Assembly (NCBI GenBank): GCA_900550105.1
Contig: URQW01000123.1
Location: 1 to 7,017, forward strand
DNA from: an uncultured Pelosinus sp.
GTDB lineage: Bacteria; Bacillota; Negativicutes; UMGS1260
DNA length: 7,017 nucleotides
Direction: 5' to 3'
Made by a program: the position numbers and the translations under genes. The notes under the pieces are model-generated. The model was not told where the DNA came from. It did not search any database and saw nothing but the letters and a program-made list of their open reading frames with translations. This document shows, piece by piece, positions 5,320 through 7,017 of this stretch (the first letter of the stretch is position 1; every line of letters begins with the position of its first letter).

Positions 5320-6789
5320 ATGTATCAGGGACGGCTTACTTTTGCGAAGGGAACTTATGTGGAATTTGTTGTAGCGCCGCATCAGATGGTTGATTTTGGC
5401 GATATTCTTGTTGTGGAAGGTGAGCAAAAAGATCGGTTTTATATTCGCGTCTATGATTTTAAAGTGAAATCGCGCTGGTCAGGCCTAAATGGTGTGAATT
5501 ATCTCATGAGTAAATTAGATGAAAGTGGTCAAGTTGTAAATCAAGATGAGCTTGATTTTTATTTAGGCGGCAATCATACTGTCAAACTGGCAATGGCAGA
5601 ACAGCTTTGCTATGCTGATCCTGCTAGGCAGCTTTATAATCCTAAGACATGCCCTGATTTTTTTGCCGAAGTTCGTTCTTTGGGGGAAGAAGATAAAGAA
5701 TTACTGGCGGAAATAGGCGGTGATTTAGAAATTGGTTATCTAAAAGGCGGTCGCGGTATCAGTCCCTTTCCCGTGGGAATTTGCGGTAGCAAGTCCATTC
5801 CGGAACATATGGGGATTTTTGGGACAACTGGTTCAGGGAAAAGCAATCTGGTAAAAGTATTGGCAAGTTCGATTTTGGCGTCGCAGCAGTATGGCATGCT
5901 TATTTTTGATGTTCATAATGAGTATTATCAGGCTTTGTCCAAGCATTCTCAGATTACTGACCGGTTAGTTGTGTACAGTTTAAAGCCCCAAGACGCATTT
6001 TGTCAGCCCCTTCAGGTGGCTATGGAGGAATGGGAACCCCTTGATCTGGCGCTTTGCGCTACTTTTACTGAGGTACAGCTTGATGCTCTTTATAAGATTG
6101 CTTCTCTCTGGCCAAGAGAATGGATGTCTTATCTGTTAAAATACGAGGCAGAAGATTTAATTAGTGAATTAAAAACAGAAACAGGCCAAAAATTTCAACT
6201 TAGGACTATTAGCAAGATCAAAAGCATCTGCTGGAATTTACAGCAGGAACTGCAATTAACGCAAGAGCCAGTAGGTGCAATTGCCCAGATGATTCAGGAA
6301 GTAGGAAATGGTAAGGTGGTATTAGTAGAAATGAAACATAATTCCCCATTAGGAGAGATCGCTTTATCCACCTTAATTACGAAAAAATTGCTTAACTATT
6401 ATGCTGCCCATAGCGACGATGAAAGAATGGGTCTGACCCCAGCCTTGCTGGTGCTGGAAGAGGCTCATCGTTTTTTAGGCAGGAAGGAAGTCGGCTCCCA
6501 GCATATTTTTCGGCGGCTCGTCAGTGAAGCTCGTAAATTTCGCCTTGGCCTCTGTGTAGTCGATCAGCAGCCGCGACTTTTGGCGGATCAGGTGCTTTCT
6601 CAGTTAAATACGCTATTTATTTTAGCGCTTTCCTCGCGCGCTGATCGTCAAAAACTAGAAACCATGTGCCGCAAAGATATTTTGCAGCAACGCAATGAAA
6701 TTAAAAACTTAGAGTGTGGCGAAGTAATTTTAGCAACAAATTATATGCGCTTTGCGGCGCCTGTTAAAGTTCATAACTTTGAACGGTAA
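5320..6789 (+). CDS. HerA/DUF87-type P-loop ATPase
   Basis: The protein belongs to the HerA-FtsK superfamily, hexameric ATPases that move DNA or other polymers. From the ATG at 5320 it has 489 aa. An N-terminal beta-rich region (about 1-55) fits a HAS-barrel-like domain. The Walker A motif is GTTGSGKS (168-175, Lys174). FDVHNEYY (196-203) follows the next strand, as in HerA. The Walker B is ALLVLEEAH (375-383), with E380/E381 acidic. SEARKFRLGL then VVDQQPRLL (about 402-421) match the HerA segment carrying the arginine finger and sensor Gln. Archaeal HerA works with the NurA nuclease in DNA end processing; no nuclease gene lies in this window. Its substrate and role are unknown. It lies between a terminator and yqfC, and I saw no convincing promoter of its own. 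Confidence 0.88.
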   Translation: MYQGRLTFAKGTYVEFVVAPHQMVDFGDILVVEGEQKDRFYIRVYDFKVKSRWSGLNGVNYLMSKLDESGQVVNQDELDFYLGGNHTVKLAMAEQLCYADPARQLYNPKTCPDFFAEVRSLGEEDKELLAEIGGDLEIGYLKGGRGISPFPVGICGSKSIPEHMGIFGTTGSGKSNLVKVLASSILASQQYGMLIFDVHNEYYQALSKHSQITDRLVVYSLKPQDAFCQPLQVAMEEWEPLDLALCATFTEVQLDALYKIASLWPREWMSYLLKYEAEDLISELKTETGQKFQLRTISKIKSICWNLQQELQLTQEPVGAIAQMIQEVGNGKVVLVEMKHNSPLGEIALSTLITKKLLNYYAAHSDDERMGLTPALLVLEEAHRFLGRKEVGSQHIFRRLVSEARKFRLGLCVVDQQPRLLADQVLSQLNTLFILALSSRADRQKLETMCRKDILQQRNEIKNLECGEVILATNYMRFAAPVKVHNFER

Positions 6790-6829
6790 CTGAAAAAATA
6801 GCACAAATCTATAAGTCCATGTCTGAACG

Positions 6830-6867
6830 CTCCGCTTGCTACATACACATAAAGTAAGGGGGCGGAG
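6830..6867 (+). promoter_or_regulatory. inverted repeat covering the yqfC ribosome site; possible sigma-E -10 box
   Basis: CTCCGC (6830-6835) is complementary to GCGGAG (6862-6867), which overlaps the yqfC Shine-Dalgarno region. Within the 26-base loop, CATACACA (6842-6849) matches 6 of 8 bases of the sigma-E -10 consensus CATACAAT. An overlapping alternative, CATAAAGT, lies at 6848-6855. B. subtilis yqfC is sigma-E dependent, but no good -35 box is visible at the proper spacing, so both readings are weak. Confidence 0.25.
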
Positions 6868-6872
6868 ACTCT

Positions 6873-7017
6873 ATGGCAAGGCGTAAGCACAATCGTATCG
6901 AATCAATAGCGGAGCTGTTTGAAATTCCTGATGATTTGATTTTTGATCTGCCTCGCATGACCCTGTTGGGAAATAAACAGTTGCTAATTGAGAATCATAA
7001 AGGTATTATTGAGTATA
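6873..7017 (+). CDS. yqfC: sporulation protein YqfC, 5' part
   Basis: YqfC belongs to the YabP/YqfC family, expressed in the mother cell during sporulation in B. subtilis; its molecular role is unclear. The first 48 residues are visible and the right edge cuts the gene. They begin MARRKHNRIESIAELFEIP and continue through DDLIFDLPRMTLLGNKQLLI to ENHKGIIEY. The LPRxTLxGNxQLxIENHxGIIEY pattern is the family core. The ATG at 6873 follows the purine-rich AAGGGGGCGGAG (6856-6867). In B. subtilis the gene follows yqfA-yqfB and precedes yqfD and phoH, so those are expected downstream. Its presence is the main evidence for a spore-former. Confidence 0.9.
   Translation, partial: MARRKHNRIESIAELFEIPDDLIFDLPRMTLLGNKQLLIENHKGIIEY

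Noticed and set aside
5320..6789. HerA-based anti-phage defence system
   Set aside because: No SIR2, DUF4297, NurA or other effector gene is adjacent. The upstream gene has no nuclease motif and the downstream gene is sporulation yqfC.

Overview
The window looks like core chromosome of a spore-forming Firmicute. The gene order rsmE-mtaB-hinT-rpsU-yqeY-nfeD-floA-(two extra genes)-yqfC follows the Bacillus subtilis series rsmE-mtaB ... rpsU-yqeY-yqeZ-yqfA-yqfB-yqfC. The partial last gene is a YqfC-type sporulation protein. Purine-rich Shine-Dalgarno sites, TTGACA/TATAAT promoter boxes and moderate G+C agree with this. The protein flavour suggests Negativicutes (Sporomusa/Pelosinus type), but that placement is an inference by eye. 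All genes read on the + strand, and no gap reaches 300 bases.

Region 1 (1-2148) is RNA modification plus a nucleotide hydrolase. It holds the 3' end of rsmE (16S rRNA m3U1498 methyltransferase), overlapped by mtaB (tRNA t6A37 methylthiotransferase), then hinT. Region 2 (2149-2930) is a translation-related unit. A promoter with both hexamers at consensus drives rpsU (ribosomal protein S21, 58 aa) and yqeY, and a clear intrinsic terminator closes it.

Region 3 (2929-5258) is a membrane-microdomain unit. It opens with a striking 52-bp near-perfect palindrome, followed by nfeD (short form without the protease domain), floA (flotillin-like scaffold) and a small membrane-anchored protein of unknown function. 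It ends at a terminator with a large structured loop and a possible competing hairpin.

Region 4 (5259-7017) holds a HerA/DUF87-type P-loop ATPase with no nuclease partner in view, then the start of yqfC. The unusual points are the palindrome before nfeD, the attenuator-like terminator before the ATPase, and the ATPase itself sitting between the flotillin genes and yqfC. Nothing here is convincingly a new system. No rRNA, tRNA, CRISPR array or transposase gene was seen.
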